Notes: generated by a model from the sequence alone, not told the origin. A stretch of DNA of 64,000 nucleotides from CAWGJF01 sp963715745 (GCA_963715745.1 OY970271.1:620001-684000); one strand, 5' to 3'; counted from the stretch's first letter, positions 43,978 to 54,791 are shown. Numbers and translations are program-made.

Positions 43978-45323
43978 AAAACTATAAGTTCAGAAAAAAT
44001 ATTATATGGGGAATAATAATTTCAATATTAATAATTTTTTCACAGGAAAATAGCGCCATACCAAGTTTTGCACGTCAAACAAATTTGCCATGTAGTTCAT
44101 GCCATACAATATTCCCGGAGTTAAATACTTTCGGAAGATTTTTTAAGTTGAATGGATACACTTTGGTTGGTGTAAATACAATAGAGGTTAAAGATACAAC
44201 CGATAAAAAAGATGATGTGGATTTCAACCTATTAAAAATTCCGCCGGTATCATTAATGATCCAAGCTGCATATACATACAAAACAAAAGAGCAGCCGGGA
44301 ACTCAAAACAATAATGTGTCATTACCACAGCAACTAAGTATATTCTTTGGAGGAGAAATTGCTCCCCATCTTGGTAGTTTTATCCAGGTTACTTACGATG
44401 ATCAGGAAGCTGCATTTGGTATTGATAACATAGATCTCAGGTACGCTAATCAAACAGAACTTGGATCCGAAAATTTGTTATACGGAGTTACGTTAAATAA
44501 CAATCCGACGGTACAGGATTTATGGAACAGTACTCCTGCATGGGGATTCCCATATGCTTCTTCTTCAGTTACAGCGTCTCCATTAACTTCAACACTAATA
44601 GAAGGTGGATTAGCTCAAAGTGTGGCAGGAATGGGAGCCTATGCCTTATTGAATAATTTTTTGTATGCAGAATTTAGTATTTACAGGTCAGCTCAACAAG
44701 GAGGTGCTCATCCACCTGATAACACAAGCTTTGGGCTTATTAAAACGTTAGCTCCCTACTGGCGACTCGCATTTCAAAAACAGTTTGATGATCAATATGT
44801 TGAAATAGGAACGTTTGGTATGTCAACAGAAATGTACCCGGCAGGTATTTCTGGATTAACGGACAGATATAATGATTTTGGTTTTGATTTAAATTATGAA
44901 AGATCTCTCGGGGATAATCAGTTAACGGCTCATACAAGTTTTATATTCGAAAAAAGAAATCTTGATGCAACATTCAATTCGAATGGATCATTAAGTCAGT
45001 CGCTAAATTTAAATTCATTTAAAATTGTAGGAAATTATTATTTGCAGCAGCAGTTTGGTTTTACATTGGGTTATTTTTCAATTACCGGAGATGGGGATGC
45101 AGTATTGTACGCCCCCGCAGAATTTTCAGGAAGTTCTACAGGTGTACCAGACAGCAGAGGATTTATTGTAGAATTTAATTATCTGCCGTGGTTGAATACA
45201 AAATTTTCTGTTCAGTATGTAGCGTATAATAAATTTAATGGTTCCGGAGATAATTATGATGGTGCAGGGAGAAATGCATCGGATAATAATTTATTATACG
45301 CATTAGCATGGATAGCTTTTTAA
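43974..45323 (+). CDS. Outer-membrane beta-barrel with N-terminal heme motif
   Basis: The 449-residue product has a signal peptide (ending near AIPSFA), then FARQTNLPCSSCHTIFPELN (one CxxCH) and FGRFFKLNGYT, followed by a long series of amphipathic strands. This is the architecture of porin-like cytochromes that may help electrons cross the outer membrane. The 4-bp overlap with the cytochrome gene before it supports a pair. Confidence 0.8.
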   Translation: MKNYKFRKNIIWGIIISILIIFSQENSAIPSFARQTNLPCSSCHTIFPELNTFGRFFKLNGYTLVGVNTIEVKDTTDKKDDVDFNLLKIPPVSLMIQAAYTYKTKEQPGTQNNNVSLPQQLSIFFGGEIAPHLGSFIQVTYDDQEAAFGIDNIDLRYANQTELGSENLLYGVTLNNNPTVQDLWNSTPAWGFPYASSSVTASPLTSTLIEGGLAQSVAGMGAYALLNNFLYAEFSIYRSAQQGGAHPPDNTSFGLIKTLAPYWRLAFQKQFDDQYVEIGTFGMSTEMYPAGISGLTDRYNDFGFDLNYERSLGDNQLTAHTSFIFEKRNLDATFNSNGSLSQSLNLNSFKIVGNYYLQQQFGFTLGYFSITGDGDAVLYAPAEFSGSSTGVPDSRGFIVEFNYLPWLNTKFSVQYVAYNKFNGSGDNYDGAGRNASDNNLLYALAWIAF

Positions 45324-45374
45324 TAGAATGCAAGGACTTTGGCTTATGTAACTGGACAAACGAAAGACTTATAA

Positions 45375-46607
45375 ATGAAGCCGGATAATTCACATATCCT
45401 TACGATCAACTGCGGCTCGTCGAGCATCAAGTTTGCTATGTATAAGACGAGTAAATCACTGAAAAAAAGTTTAAATGGAAGTGTTGACCGTATTGGTTTA
45501 CCGGGTACAGATTTGACTTTCAGTGACTCAGACGGAAAAAAGAAAGACAGCCTAATTCTTGAATCCTACGATACTAGGTCGGCAGCAAATTTTCTGATTG
45601 ACTGGCTGAAAAAAAAGATTGATTTTTCTTCGATCAAAGGAATCGGACATCGAGTTGTTTTTGGTTTGAATCATACGGAACCCGAATCCATTACTCAGGA
45701 ATTAGTGAATGAACTTCATCGTATCAGCCCGTACGATACGGATCATTTGCCTGCCGAGATTGAATTGATCGAAGCGATGCATCAGCGTTATCCTAAAATA
45801 CCGCAAGTCGCATGCTACGATACAGCATTTCACCATACCATGCCGCGTGTTGCCAAAATCTTGCCTATACCCCGCCGCTTTGAAGCAATGGGAATCCGAC
45901 GGTACGGATTTCACGGTTTGTCCTATTCGTATCTCATCGAAGAACTCTCTCGTATTGCCGGTACAAAAGCAGCAAAAGGCCGCGTGATACTTGCTCATCT
46001 CGGCAGTGGAGCGAGTTTGGTTGCCGTTCGGAATGGTAAAAGCATTGACACCAGTATGGGATTCACACCTGCAGGTGGGTTGATTATGGGCACCCGGCCC
46101 GGTGATTTAGATCCGGGAGTTGCGTGGTATATGATGAAGTCGGAAAATCTCACACCCAAACAATTCAACAAACTAATCAATCACGACTCTGGTCTTCTTG
46201 GTGTTTCTGAAACCAGTTCTGACATGCGGGATTTGCTTGTGAAGGAAACTAGTGACGTTCGAGCTTCGGAAGCCGTTGCTTTATTTTGTTATCAGGTGAA
46301 GAAGTGGATCGGGGCTTTTGTTGCTGCACTTGGTGGATTGGACACACTCGTATTTGCTGGCGGTATTGGTGAAAACTGTCCGGTCATTCGCTCTCGTATT
46401 TGTGAAGGTTTGGGATTTCTTGGAATCGAGCTGGAAGAAAAATGGAACACAACAAACGTCCCGGTTATTTCAACAAAAAAGGGGAGTACCGTTGTACGTG
46501 TAATTCACACAGATGAAGAATACATGATTGCCAAAACAGTTTGCAGAGTACTCAACATTGATTTCTCAAATAGTATGTCAACTGGGAAAAATAATGAACA
46601 AAAATAA
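45375..46607 (+). CDS. ackA: Acetate kinase
   Basis: The 410-residue protein has the acetate/propionate kinase core: LTINCGSSSIKFAMY (about 9-23), GHRVVFGL, DTAFHHTMP, YGFHGLSY, AHLGSGASL, DTSMGFTPAGGLIMGTRPGD and FAGGIGEN. It makes ATP and acetate from acetyl phosphate. It lies before phosphoketolase (47549), the acetyl-phosphate producer. The N-terminus is slightly longer than usual. Confidence 0.92.
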   Translation: MKPDNSHILTINCGSSSIKFAMYKTSKSLKKSLNGSVDRIGLPGTDLTFSDSDGKKKDSLILESYDTRSAANFLIDWLKKKIDFSSIKGIGHRVVFGLNHTEPESITQELVNELHRISPYDTDHLPAEIELIEAMHQRYPKIPQVACYDTAFHHTMPRVAKILPIPRRFEAMGIRRYGFHGLSYSYLIEELSRIAGTKAAKGRVILAHLGSGASLVAVRNGKSIDTSMGFTPAGGLIMGTRPGDLDPGVAWYMMKSENLTPKQFNKLINHDSGLLGVSETSSDMRDLLVKETSDVRASEAVALFCYQVKKWIGAFVAALGGLDTLVFAGGIGENCPVIRSRICEGLGFLGIELEEKWNTTNVPVISTKKGSTVVRVIHTDEEYMIAKTVCRVLNIDFSNSMSTGKNNEQK

Positions 46608-46633
46608 TACTAAAAAAAACACGGGATTAATTC

Positions 46634-47509
46634 GTGTCGCCCTTAAGCAGAACTAGTATTTTTGGTCAAGGGATAATCCGTGGTTGGACGACCCTTCGGC
46701 TTGCCTTCAAAAAGTTTATTCGTATTGATGGAGTACAATGGGCGGGAGCATTCTCCTTTAACACGTTCTTCTCACTGTTTCCTTTAATCGTTCTTTTCGT
46801 AAGCATTGCTTCGACTTTCATTGACAGCGATCGGGCCGGGAAAGAGATAATTTCTTATATCGAAAGCTATGTCCCGATTAGCGGTGAAATGCATAACTAC
46901 ATTTTTAATACTATAACAGGTGTTATCAATGCGCGCGAGCAAGCAGGTGCAATCGCATTTGTCATCCTTGTTTGGGCTTCCGTCCAATGTTTCATCACAC
47001 TCATAGTTGCTACAAACCGGGCCTGGAAAATCCCGGTGTACAAAAGCTGGTGGCGCCTACCGCTCAGAAGCTTGACACTGCTGGGTATTACGGCAAGTAT
47101 GGTTTTGCTGGGTATGGTATTGCCTGTTTTGATTAGAATAGCAAAGAATTGGTTTTTTGCGACAAATGATTTAAGCTCCTGGCTTTATGACATAGGAAGC
47201 TTTTTCATTCCGTTAAGTTTTGCTTTTTTCAGTCTGAGCTTGTTTTACAGGTTTGCCCCGCTCCGGACCACCAGGTTTGCTGAAGTATGGGTCGCCGCTC
47301 TGTTATCTACTGTTCTTTTACAAGTGAGCGAAAGCCTGTTCGAAATCTATCTAAGAAACTTCGCTACGTTGAATGCTATCTATGGGACGTTTGGTGGAAT
47401 CATGGCATTGTTGCTGTGGATTTACCTTTGCGGGTGTATCTTCATCTTCGGAGCCTGCTTATGCGCCGCTCAAGCGGAAACGAGCACGCTGCCAGTGAAG
47501 GAGCGCTGA
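46634..47509 (+). CDS. YihY/BrkB-family membrane protein
   Basis: The 291-residue protein has about six membrane helices and the family features DGVQWAGAFSFNTFFSLFPL and NAIYGTFGGIMALLLWIYL. The start is a GTG with a weak ribosome site. The old RNase BN name is not supported for this family; function unknown. It lies between acetate kinase and phosphoketolase. Confidence 0.85.
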   Translation: MSPLSRTSIFGQGIIRGWTTLRLAFKKFIRIDGVQWAGAFSFNTFFSLFPLIVLFVSIASTFIDSDRAGKEIISYIESYVPISGEMHNYIFNTITGVINAREQAGAIAFVILVWASVQCFITLIVATNRAWKIPVYKSWWRLPLRSLTLLGITASMVLLGMVLPVLIRIAKNWFFATNDLSSWLYDIGSFFIPLSFAFFSLSLFYRFAPLRTTRFAEVWVAALLSTVLLQVSESLFEIYLRNFATLNAIYGTFGGIMALLLWIYLCGCIFIFGACLCAAQAETSTLPVKER

Positions 47510-47548
47510 AGTGTTAATCAAATTTAAAACTTATTATTGAAAGTATTA

Positions 47549-50012
47549 ATGATTATGAAAACAAAAAAAATATCTGAGAAGAAATTAGTTAAGAAAGTGA
47601 AAGAAGGGTTTGAAGAAAACATTGTATCGACATCTAAAAAAATGGATGTAAAGGATAAACCGTTAACTCAAGAACTTCTGCAAAAGATGAACGCCTATTG
47701 GCGTGCTGCAAACTATCTTTCTGTTGGACAGATTTATCTGTTTGACAATCCATTGTTAAAGAAACCATTAAAACTGAAACATGTGAAACCGCGGTTGCTT
47801 GGTCATTTTGGAACTACTCCCGGACTTAATTTTATCTATGTTCACCTCAACCGTATCATTAAAAAATACGATCTGAATATGATATATGTTATCGGCCCGG
47901 GTCACGGTGCGCCCGGAATAGTAGCCAACACTTACCTGGAAGGGACATATAGCGAGATTTATCCTGATATAACCCAGGATGAAGAAGGTATGAAAAAACT
48001 GTTCACACAATTTTCATTCCCGGGCGGTATTCCCAGTCATGTTGCACCGGAAACACCGGGCTCTATTCATGAAGGCGGTGAGCTTGGTTATTCTCTGTCC
48101 CATGCTTATGGGGCAGCGTTCGATAACCCGGATCTAATAGTTACATGTGTTGTAGGCGACGGCGAGTCTGAAACCGGTCCGCTGGCTACCAGTTGGCACT
48201 CCAACAAATTTCTCGATCCGGTTTGTGATGGAGCTGTACTGCCAATCTTACATTTGAACGGTTACAAGATAGCCGGACCAACTGTTCTGGCGCGTATCAG
48301 TCACGAAGAATTAGATCAGCTCTTCCGGGGTTACGGATACAAACCATATTTTGTTGAAGGGGACGATCCTGATAAACTTCACCAAACCCTGGCTGCTACA
48401 CTTGATATTGTAATTACCGAGATTAAGGACATACAAACAAAAGCGCGAAACAATGGCTTTAAAAGAACGCCCGAAATGGCCCATGATTATTTTCCGTACT
48501 CTTAAAGGATGGACCTGCCCGAAAGTGGTAGATGGCCTGCCTATTGAAGGTACGTTCCGTTCACACCAGGTACCGATTACAGACTTTGTGAAGAAGCCTG
48601 AACATTTGAAAATTCTTGAACAATGGATGAAAAGTTACATTGCTAAAGAATTATTTGATAAAAGCGGCAGACTCATTCCTGAACTTGCTGAGTTAGCACC
48701 AAAAGGAGAAAGGCGAATGGGAGCGAACCCGCATGCTAATGGAGGGCTACTTCTTAAAGAATTGAAAATGCCGGATTTCCGTGATTATGCTTTAAAGGTA
48801 ACCAATCCCGGTATTATAGAAGGAGAAGCTACTCGCGTTCAGGGTAAGTTTATTCGCGATGTGCTGAAACAAAACACAAACAATTTTCGTGTCTTCAGCC
48901 CGGATGAAACTGCATCGAACCGATGGGGAGATGTGTTCGAGGTAACCAGCAGATGCTCAACTGCGGAAATCATTCCTATTGACGATCACGTTGCACCGGA
49001 TGGACGTGTGATGGAAATGTTAAGCGAACATCAGTGTGAGGGTTGGCTTGAGGGTTATTTGCTTACAGGCAGACACGGCTTTTTTTCATGTTATGAAGCA
49101 TTCATTCACATAATTGATTCCATGTTTAACCAGCACGCAAAGTGGCTAAAAGTAGCTCACGATATCCCCTGGCGTCAACAAATTGCCTCTTTAAATTATC
49201 TGCTTTCGTCGCACGTATGGCGGCAGGATCACAATGGTTTTAGTCATCAAGATCCCGGTTTCATTGACCATGTCGTTAATAAAAAAGCGGACGTTATCCG
49301 CGTGTATCTGCCACCAGATGCCAACACACTGCTTTCTGTAACCGATCATTGCTTACGCAGCCGCGACTATGTTAATGTTATTGTCGCAGGCAAACAGCCC
49401 GCACTTCAATGGATGGACATAGATTCCGCTGTTAAGCACTGCACTGCCGGGCTTGGTATCTGGGAATGGGCAAGTAACGACAAAGGTGAAGAACCTGATG
49501 TTGTTATGGCTTGCTGCGGTGATGTTCCTACACTGGAAACATTGGCTGCTGTCGAAATACTCCGAAAGAATTTTCCAAAACTTAAAGTAAGGGTTATAAA
49601 CGTGGTAGATCTGATGACACTTCAACCGAAGAGCGAGCATCCTCATGGACTCAGTGATAAGGATTTTGATACACTCTTTACAAAAGACAAGCATGTCATC
49701 TTCGCCTTCCATGGTTATCCACTGTTAATCCATCGTTTAACATATCGAAGGTCCAACCAGGAACGGTTTCATGTGCGCGGGTATAAGGAGGAAGGAACCA
49801 CCACTACCCCATTTGATATGGTTGTATTAAATGAGCTGGATCGTTTTCACTTAGTTGGTGATGTTATTGACCGTGTACCGGGTTTGGGTTCGCGGGCAGC
49901 TTATGTTAAACAGTTCCTCCGTGATAAGTTGCTGGATCATAAAAAATATATTGATAAATATGGACAGGACATGCCGGAAATTCGCAACTGGAAATGGGGT
50001 AATCCCAAATGA
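47549..50012 (+). pseudogene. xfp: Phosphoketolase, interrupted by one frameshift
   Basis: Two ORFs together make one near-complete phosphoketolase of about 820 residues. The first (47549-48505, ATG after GAAAG) covers the N-terminal thiamine-diphosphate domain (GPGHGAPG, GDGESETGPLATSWHSNKF). The second is in the next frame and continues with RPKWPMIIFRTLKGWT and GTFRSHQVP to the end (ESLFSCYEAF-like GFFSCYEAFIHI, HNGFSHQDPGF). The join lies near 48460 at a run of A. One extra base breaks the frame, so it is either a real inactivating mutation or an assembly error. The enzyme would split xylulose-5-P or fructose-6-P to acetyl phosphate. Confidence 0.8.
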
Positions 50013-50071
50013 ATGAGAAAGCACTAATAGATTCAGTTAATGAAAGTACATAATCAAAACAGGAAAAGACT

Positions 50072-50440
50072 ATGAATATCCAAATCAATACCGGACATAA
50101 TATCCAGGGAAATGAAGCGCTAATTGCTAAATTCAGCAGTACAATTAAGAGCGCATTAATTAGAATGAGCGATCACATTACCAAAGTGGAAGTTCATCTG
50201 AAAGATGAAGACGGCAATAAGAAAGGAAAGAACGACAAACGCTGCATGATAGAAGCTCATCTGGAAGGACGTCAACCTATCGTTGTTACAGAACATGCTA
50301 ATAATCTGAACCAGGCACTCGACGGCGCTATCGATAAATTAATAAATATGATTGAAACCATCTTTGGACGTCAAAACGATCGAAGGCGTGGTAAAACTAA
50401 ACAATCAGCACATAAGCTGAAACTTCCTGAGGAGAAGTAA
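50072..50440 (+). CDS. HPF/RaiA-family ribosome hibernation factor
   Basis: The 122-residue protein has the HPF/RaiA beta-alpha-beta-beta-beta-alpha pattern: NIQINTGHNIQGNEALIAKF, ITKVEVHLKDEDG, RCMIEAHLEGRQPIVV and LNQALDGAIDKLINMIE. It binds the ribosomal A/P region to stop translation in starvation. The tail (about 95-122) is basic and lacks the long-HPF dimerisation domain. The paralogue at 60445 is nearly identical over the first 90 residues. Confidence 0.88.
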   Translation: MNIQINTGHNIQGNEALIAKFSSTIKSALIRMSDHITKVEVHLKDEDGNKKGKNDKRCMIEAHLEGRQPIVVTEHANNLNQALDGAIDKLINMIETIFGRQNDRRRGKTKQSAHKLKLPEEK

Positions 50441-50536
50441 TCGCAAACGAGAAATGATGTGTATTCGCATGTTAAAGACATCAGTGGTTTTGTGTTAAAC
50501 GTGCATAAGAACGATTGAATATTAATTGATAAAATT

Positions 50537-51580
50537 ATGGAACTATCAAAGATGAATTTACAACAGATTATAGACACCGCAAAGATGTTGGTTGATGACG
50601 ACAAAGGTGTGCTGGCGATGGATGAAAGCAATCCAACATGCAACAAACGATTTGCCAAATTGGGGATTCCCCAAACAGAAGAGACCCGCCGTTCCTACCG
50701 TGAATTGATTGTCACCACGCCCGGTCTCGGTGAATCCATTAGCGGTGCTATCCTGTATGACGAGACGATTCGCCAACAGAAAAAAGACGGCACTCCATTT
50801 ATTAAAATTATCATTGATTCTGGAATCATTCCCGGTATTAAGGTTGACATTGGCGCAAAAAGTATGGCAGGTCATCCCGGTGAGAAAATAACAGAAGGCT
50901 TGGACGGATTACGCGAAAGACTAAAAGAATATTTTAAAATGGGAGCCCGTTTTGCCAAGTGGCGTGCTGTGATTGCTATTGACGAAAATATTCCAACAAG
51001 AGGTTGCATTGAGGCTAATGCACATGCTTTAGCTCGCTATGCTGCGTTGTGTCAGGAGACAGGGCTGGTTCCTATCGTCGAGCCGGAAGTTCTAATGGAC
51101 GGCGAGCATACTTTAGAAAAATGTTCTGAGGTAACGGAGGAAGTTCTGCGAACGGTTTTCAACCAGCTTTATGCACAACGAGTGAATCTGGAAGGAATGA
51201 TTCTAAAACCAAACATGGTACTTCCGGGATTGAAATGCTCCAGGCAAGAAACCGTAGACGAGGTTGCTGACGCCACGGTGAAATGTTTATTACGCTCCGT
51301 CCCAGCTTCCGTCCCCGGTATTGCTTTTTTATCTGGTGGTCAACCTGCTGAGCTGGCATCGGCACGTTTGAATGCAATGAATGTTAAATTCAGGTCGCGA
51401 TTGCCATGGGCATTGGCTTTTTCATTTGCCCGGGCCATACAGCAACCGGCATTAGAGATTTGGCATGGCAAGGAGAAAAATATTTTAGATGCACAGAAAG
51501 CACTTTATCATCGGGCCATATGCAACCTGGCTGCTCGCCGTGGAGAATACAATTCTTTATTTGAAAGGAAAGAAATATGA
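50537..51580 (+). CDS. Class I fructose-bisphosphate aldolase
   Basis: The 347-residue protein matches the metal-independent class I aldolase: LAMDESNPTCNKRF, Lys141 in FAKWRAVI, VPIVEPEVL (Glu182-Glu184) and the Schiff-base Lys224 in GMILKPNMVLPG, then GIAFLSGGQ. It cleaves fructose-1,6-bisphosphate, or works in reverse. Class I aldolases of this type are uncommon in bacteria. It overlaps the next small gene by 4 bp. Confidence 0.92.
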   Translation: MELSKMNLQQIIDTAKMLVDDDKGVLAMDESNPTCNKRFAKLGIPQTEETRRSYRELIVTTPGLGESISGAILYDETIRQQKKDGTPFIKIIIDSGIIPGIKVDIGAKSMAGHPGEKITEGLDGLRERLKEYFKMGARFAKWRAVIAIDENIPTRGCIEANAHALARYAALCQETGLVPIVEPEVLMDGEHTLEKCSEVTEEVLRTVFNQLYAQRVNLEGMILKPNMVLPGLKCSRQETVDEVADATVKCLLRSVPASVPGIAFLSGGQPAELASARLNAMNVKFRSRLPWALAFSFARAIQQPALEIWHGKEKNILDAQKALYHRAICNLAARRGEYNSLFERKEI

Positions 51581-51762
51581 GACCAAGTATCCCGCAACAT
51601 GTAACTAAACAGAAAAACAGCACCCCGTATTGGAAACGAGCTCATCATGATTGGAAATTCTGGATTGCAATTTTATTGATGCTTGCTGCTATGGTTATCT
51701 ATGTGAAGACGAACGACTTATCCGTGCGGCCTCACAACCAGATGCATCAGAGAGTACCGTAA
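51577..51762 (+). CDS. 61-aa single-TM protein
   Basis: The ATG overlaps the aldolase stop (ATGA), and a GAAAGGAAAG site lies inside the aldolase end. The protein has a basic N-terminus (RAHHDWKFW), one membrane helix (about 28-44) and a polar tail. No family recognised. Translational coupling to aldolase suggests it is real. Confidence 0.6.
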   Translation: MRPSIPQHVTKQKNSTPYWKRAHHDWKFWIAILLMLAAMVIYVKTNDLSVRPHNQMHQRVP

Positions 51763-51823
51763 GTGGAAATAAATCCAAAGCATTAAAGAATACGGGATAA
51801 ACTTGACAGCATAGGAACATACA

Positions 51824-52816
51824 ATGAATCAAATAGATTTGTACCCTCTGAAATTTGAACCGATCTATCAGTACCGGCTCTGGGGCGGAAGACGTTTGGC
51901 GAACCTGCTCTCTGCGCAACTACCGGGTGACGGTCCGATTGGTGAAGCCTGGGTACTAAGCGATCGTGATGACCATGCCAGCCGCGTTTCAAATGGATCT
52001 CTCAAAGGAAAGACTATCAGTCAGTTAATGGAACAGTTTCCAGAACAGTTGATGGGAAAGCTTGCCGGGCGTTTCAACAGATTTCCACTTCTGCTCAAGT
52101 TTCTTGACGTCAGTAAAATGCTCTCGGTTCAGGTACATCCTAAGGATGCAAATACTGACCTATTACCGGAGGGCGAGACAGGCAAGACCGAAGCCTGGGT
52201 TGTTCTGAAAGCGGGAAAAGAAAGCCGCATATATGCAGGCTTGAAACAAGGCACTAATGCAGACAATATGCGACAGGCAATTACAAAAGGTACCGTTGCA
52301 GATCACCTCACTTCTTTTACGCCTAAGATCGGCGACGGAATTTTCATTCCAGCCGGAACGGTTCACTCATTGGGAGGTGACGTTCAGGTGTTCGAGATCC
52401 AGGAGAACAGCGATGTAACTTTTCGATTGTATGACTGGAATCATTTAGATGCTAAAACTGGCAAACCAAGACCGCTACAAGTTGAGCAGGCGTTTTCCTG
52501 TATTAATTTTAAACAAGTGGAAGTGCGGCCGGTTGCGCCTGTAGTAGAAGAGGTTAAGCCGGTACTGCGGGAGAGACTTTTTCTATGTAAGCATTTTGGT
52601 TTATGGCGGCTCAATGGAGAATTGCCCTTCAAAATAGGAAAAAAAGGAAAGCCGCGTGTAATAGTGTGCATCGACGGCGAAGGTCAGTTAGAAAGCAATA
52701 ACACAAAGTATGAGGTTAATATCGGAGATGTGTTGCTCATTCCGGCAATGGTAGGAGCATGTATTTTTCGCCCGCACACTTCAGTGATTGTATTAGAAAT
52801 TTCACTACCGGAATAA
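51824..52816 (+). CDS. manA: Class I mannose-6-phosphate isomerase
   Basis: The 330-residue protein has the type I PMI motifs: RLWGGRRLANL, Gln103 and His105 in VQVHPKDAN, Glu123 in GKTEAW and His181 in IPAGTVHSLGG, which bind the zinc. It converts mannose-6-P to fructose-6-P. It sits between aldolase and the phosphomannomutase-like gene, matching a mannose-to-glycolysis route. Confidence 0.92.
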   Translation: MNQIDLYPLKFEPIYQYRLWGGRRLANLLSAQLPGDGPIGEAWVLSDRDDHASRVSNGSLKGKTISQLMEQFPEQLMGKLAGRFNRFPLLLKFLDVSKMLSVQVHPKDANTDLLPEGETGKTEAWVVLKAGKESRIYAGLKQGTNADNMRQAITKGTVADHLTSFTPKIGDGIFIPAGTVHSLGGDVQVFEIQENSDVTFRLYDWNHLDAKTGKPRPLQVEQAFSCINFKQVEVRPVAPVVEEVKPVLRERLFLCKHFGLWRLNGELPFKIGKKGKPRVIVCIDGEGQLESNNTKYEVNIGDVLLIPAMVGACIFRPHTSVIVLEISLPE

Positions 52817-52897
52817 TGAATAACAAGATGACAATGATATGATTGATAATTCCGGAAACATGAATTGATTTAACAAGAATTAAAAGGTGAAATGATA

Positions 52898-53648
52898 ATG
52901 AAAAAATTGATTGTGTATGACTTGGACGGTACGCTTGCAGAAAGTAAATCGTCTCTTGACAAAGAAATGTCGGTACTGCTTTACAAACTTCTCAGCATCG
53001 TCAAAGTGGCTGTTATTTCCGGAGGTGATTGGCCGCAATTTGAAAAACAACTTCTTTCAAATCTTCCGACTGACAAAAGTCTGCGAAATTTATCTATACT
53101 TCCAACATGCGGAACAAAGTTCTTTTAAATATAATGGAGATTGGAAAAAAATCTATTCGGAAGATTTCACAACAGATGAAAGTAAAAAAATTAAAACTGC
53201 TTTTAAAAAAGCGCTCGAAGAAGCTGGTTTCAAAGTTAAAAAAATTTGGGGAGAGATAATTGAAGATCGGGGTAGCCAGATAACATATTCAGCCTTAGGA
53301 CAGCAAGCACCTTTAGACGAAAAGAAAAAATGGGATCCTGATTTCACCAAACGGAAGAAAATAAAATCAATCCTTGATCCTTTAATTCCCGGATTCTCTG
53401 TTCGAATGGGTGGCGAGACTTCCATCGATGTTACCAAACCAGGTATTGATAAAGCATACGGTATCGGAAAGCTGCGGGACATTCTTGGCATTTCAATTAA
53501 AGAGATGATATTCATTGGTGATGCCTTATTTCCCGGCGGGAATGACTACCCGGCTGAAGAAGCAGGTGTAGTTTCTATACCTGTTAAAGGTCCTAATGAA
53601 ACTAAAAGAGTTACCGAAACTATAATCGCTTGTTTAGATAGCGATTAG
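52898..53648 (+). pseudogene. Eukaryotic-type phosphomannomutase-like HAD, frameshifted
   Basis: The first part (ATG 52898, AAGGTGA 7 bp upstream) encodes KKLIVYDLDGTLAESK, the HAD nucleophile motif, then AVISGGD and SILPTCGTKFF. At about 53123 one extra T in a T-run breaks the frame. The next frame continues FKYNGDWKKIY, RMGGETSIDVTKPGIDKAYG and FIGDALFPGGNDYP to the stop. These motifs match HAD-IIB alpha-phosphomannomutases, which interconvert Man-1-P and Man-6-P. Length (about 250) fits. It is either a mutation or an assembly error. Confidence 0.75.
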
Positions 53649-53681
53649 CAATAGACATCTATTATAATAAAAGAGAATTTG

Positions 53682-54791
53682 ATGAATGAATTTAAATTGA
53701 AGCGGCTGGGAAAAATAATGGAACCAGAACCGGGTAATCCACAGGAAGTTGAAGGTGTCTTGAATCCGGCTGCAGTTCGAGGACCTGATGGAAATCTTTA
53801 TTTATTTCCACGGCTTGTCGCAAAAGGCAATTATTCGCGTATCGGCATTGCAAAGGTAAAATTTAATGGGGCGGGCGACCCAACAGGTGTTGAACGGCTC
53901 GGCATAGCTTTGGAACCGGAGGCTGATTATGAACTACGACCTGATGGCAGTGGCGGATGCGAGGATCCCCGCATTACTTTTATGGAACGCTTCCAAAACT
54001 ATTTGATGACTTACACAGCACATTCACCCATAGGCCCGCGCATCGCTTTTGCAGTATCTAAAGATTTGTTTCACTGGAAGCGACTGGGGTTGGCGACTTT
54101 TGAGCCATATGACGGTATCGATTTCGTTCATGTGGATAACAAGGATGCCAGCGTCTTCCCTATAGCTATTCCCAATCACTCCGGGAAAATGCAGATAGCC
54201 ATAATTCATCGTCCCCTTTTCCCGGGCACTCGCCCGGAAGAAATAGCCCGAAAGGATGAATCAAGAGTAGTAGATCTTGACCATGAAAGTATCTGGATTT
54301 CTTATTGTCCGATGGCATTGGAAGGTCTTGAACCACATCAACTCGGCCTATTTAATTCGCATCACCGCTTGGCGACCCCAGTATCGCCATGGGAGAGGTT
54401 AAAAATCGGCGGCGGCACTCCGCCTGTTCTAACAAGGCACGGCTGGCTTATCATTTACCACGGGGTGAGTGAAATAAAGGGACAAGGAAACGATGAACAT
54501 CACCTTTGTTATTCAGCCGGAGTGATGGTGCTTTCGGAAAAACATCCGCGCGAGATTATTTATCGCTCGGTGGAACCGATTCTGACACCTGCATCACCAC
54601 AGGAACGCCACGGAATTGTTCCAAACGTTGTCTTTCCTACCGGCATCGACAGGCGTGATGACCTTGGTTCACCGGATCGCTTTGATGTCTATTATGGAAT
54701 GGCAGATAACAGGATTGGTGTTGCAAGACTTGATGTGCCGGAAATCTTACCGCCGGAAGGTGTCGCCGACTCACCTGAATCAACAGTTTAA
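53682..54791 (+). CDS. GH130-family mannoside phosphorylase, second copy
   Basis: ATG 53682 follows AAGAGA; a TTG lies one codon upstream. The 369-residue protein has GH130 markers: GVLNPAAVRGPDG, SGGCEDPRITF (catalytic Asp95), KDASVFP, WLIIYHGVSE, GIVPNVVFPTG and YYGMADNRIGVAR. It differs clearly from the first copy, so they may act on different linkages or on chain ends versus disaccharides. It follows the phosphomannomutase-like gene by 33 bp. Confidence 0.87.
   Translation: MNEFKLKRLGKIMEPEPGNPQEVEGVLNPAAVRGPDGNLYLFPRLVAKGNYSRIGIAKVKFNGAGDPTGVERLGIALEPEADYELRPDGSGGCEDPRITFMERFQNYLMTYTAHSPIGPRIAFAVSKDLFHWKRLGLATFEPYDGIDFVHVDNKDASVFPIAIPNHSGKMQIAIIHRPLFPGTRPEEIARKDESRVVDLDHESIWISYCPMALEGLEPHQLGLFNSHHRLATPVSPWERLKIGGGTPPVLTRHGWLIIYHGVSEIKGQGNDEHHLCYSAGVMVLSEKHPREIIYRSVEPILTPASPQERHGIVPNVVFPTGIDRRDDLGSPDRFDVYYGMADNRIGVARLDVPEILPPEGVADSPESTV

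Noticed and set aside
48440..48520. Programmed frameshift in phosphoketolase
   Set aside because: The heptamer is not in the phase needed for -1 slippage and the shift needed is +1; mutation or sequencing error is simpler.
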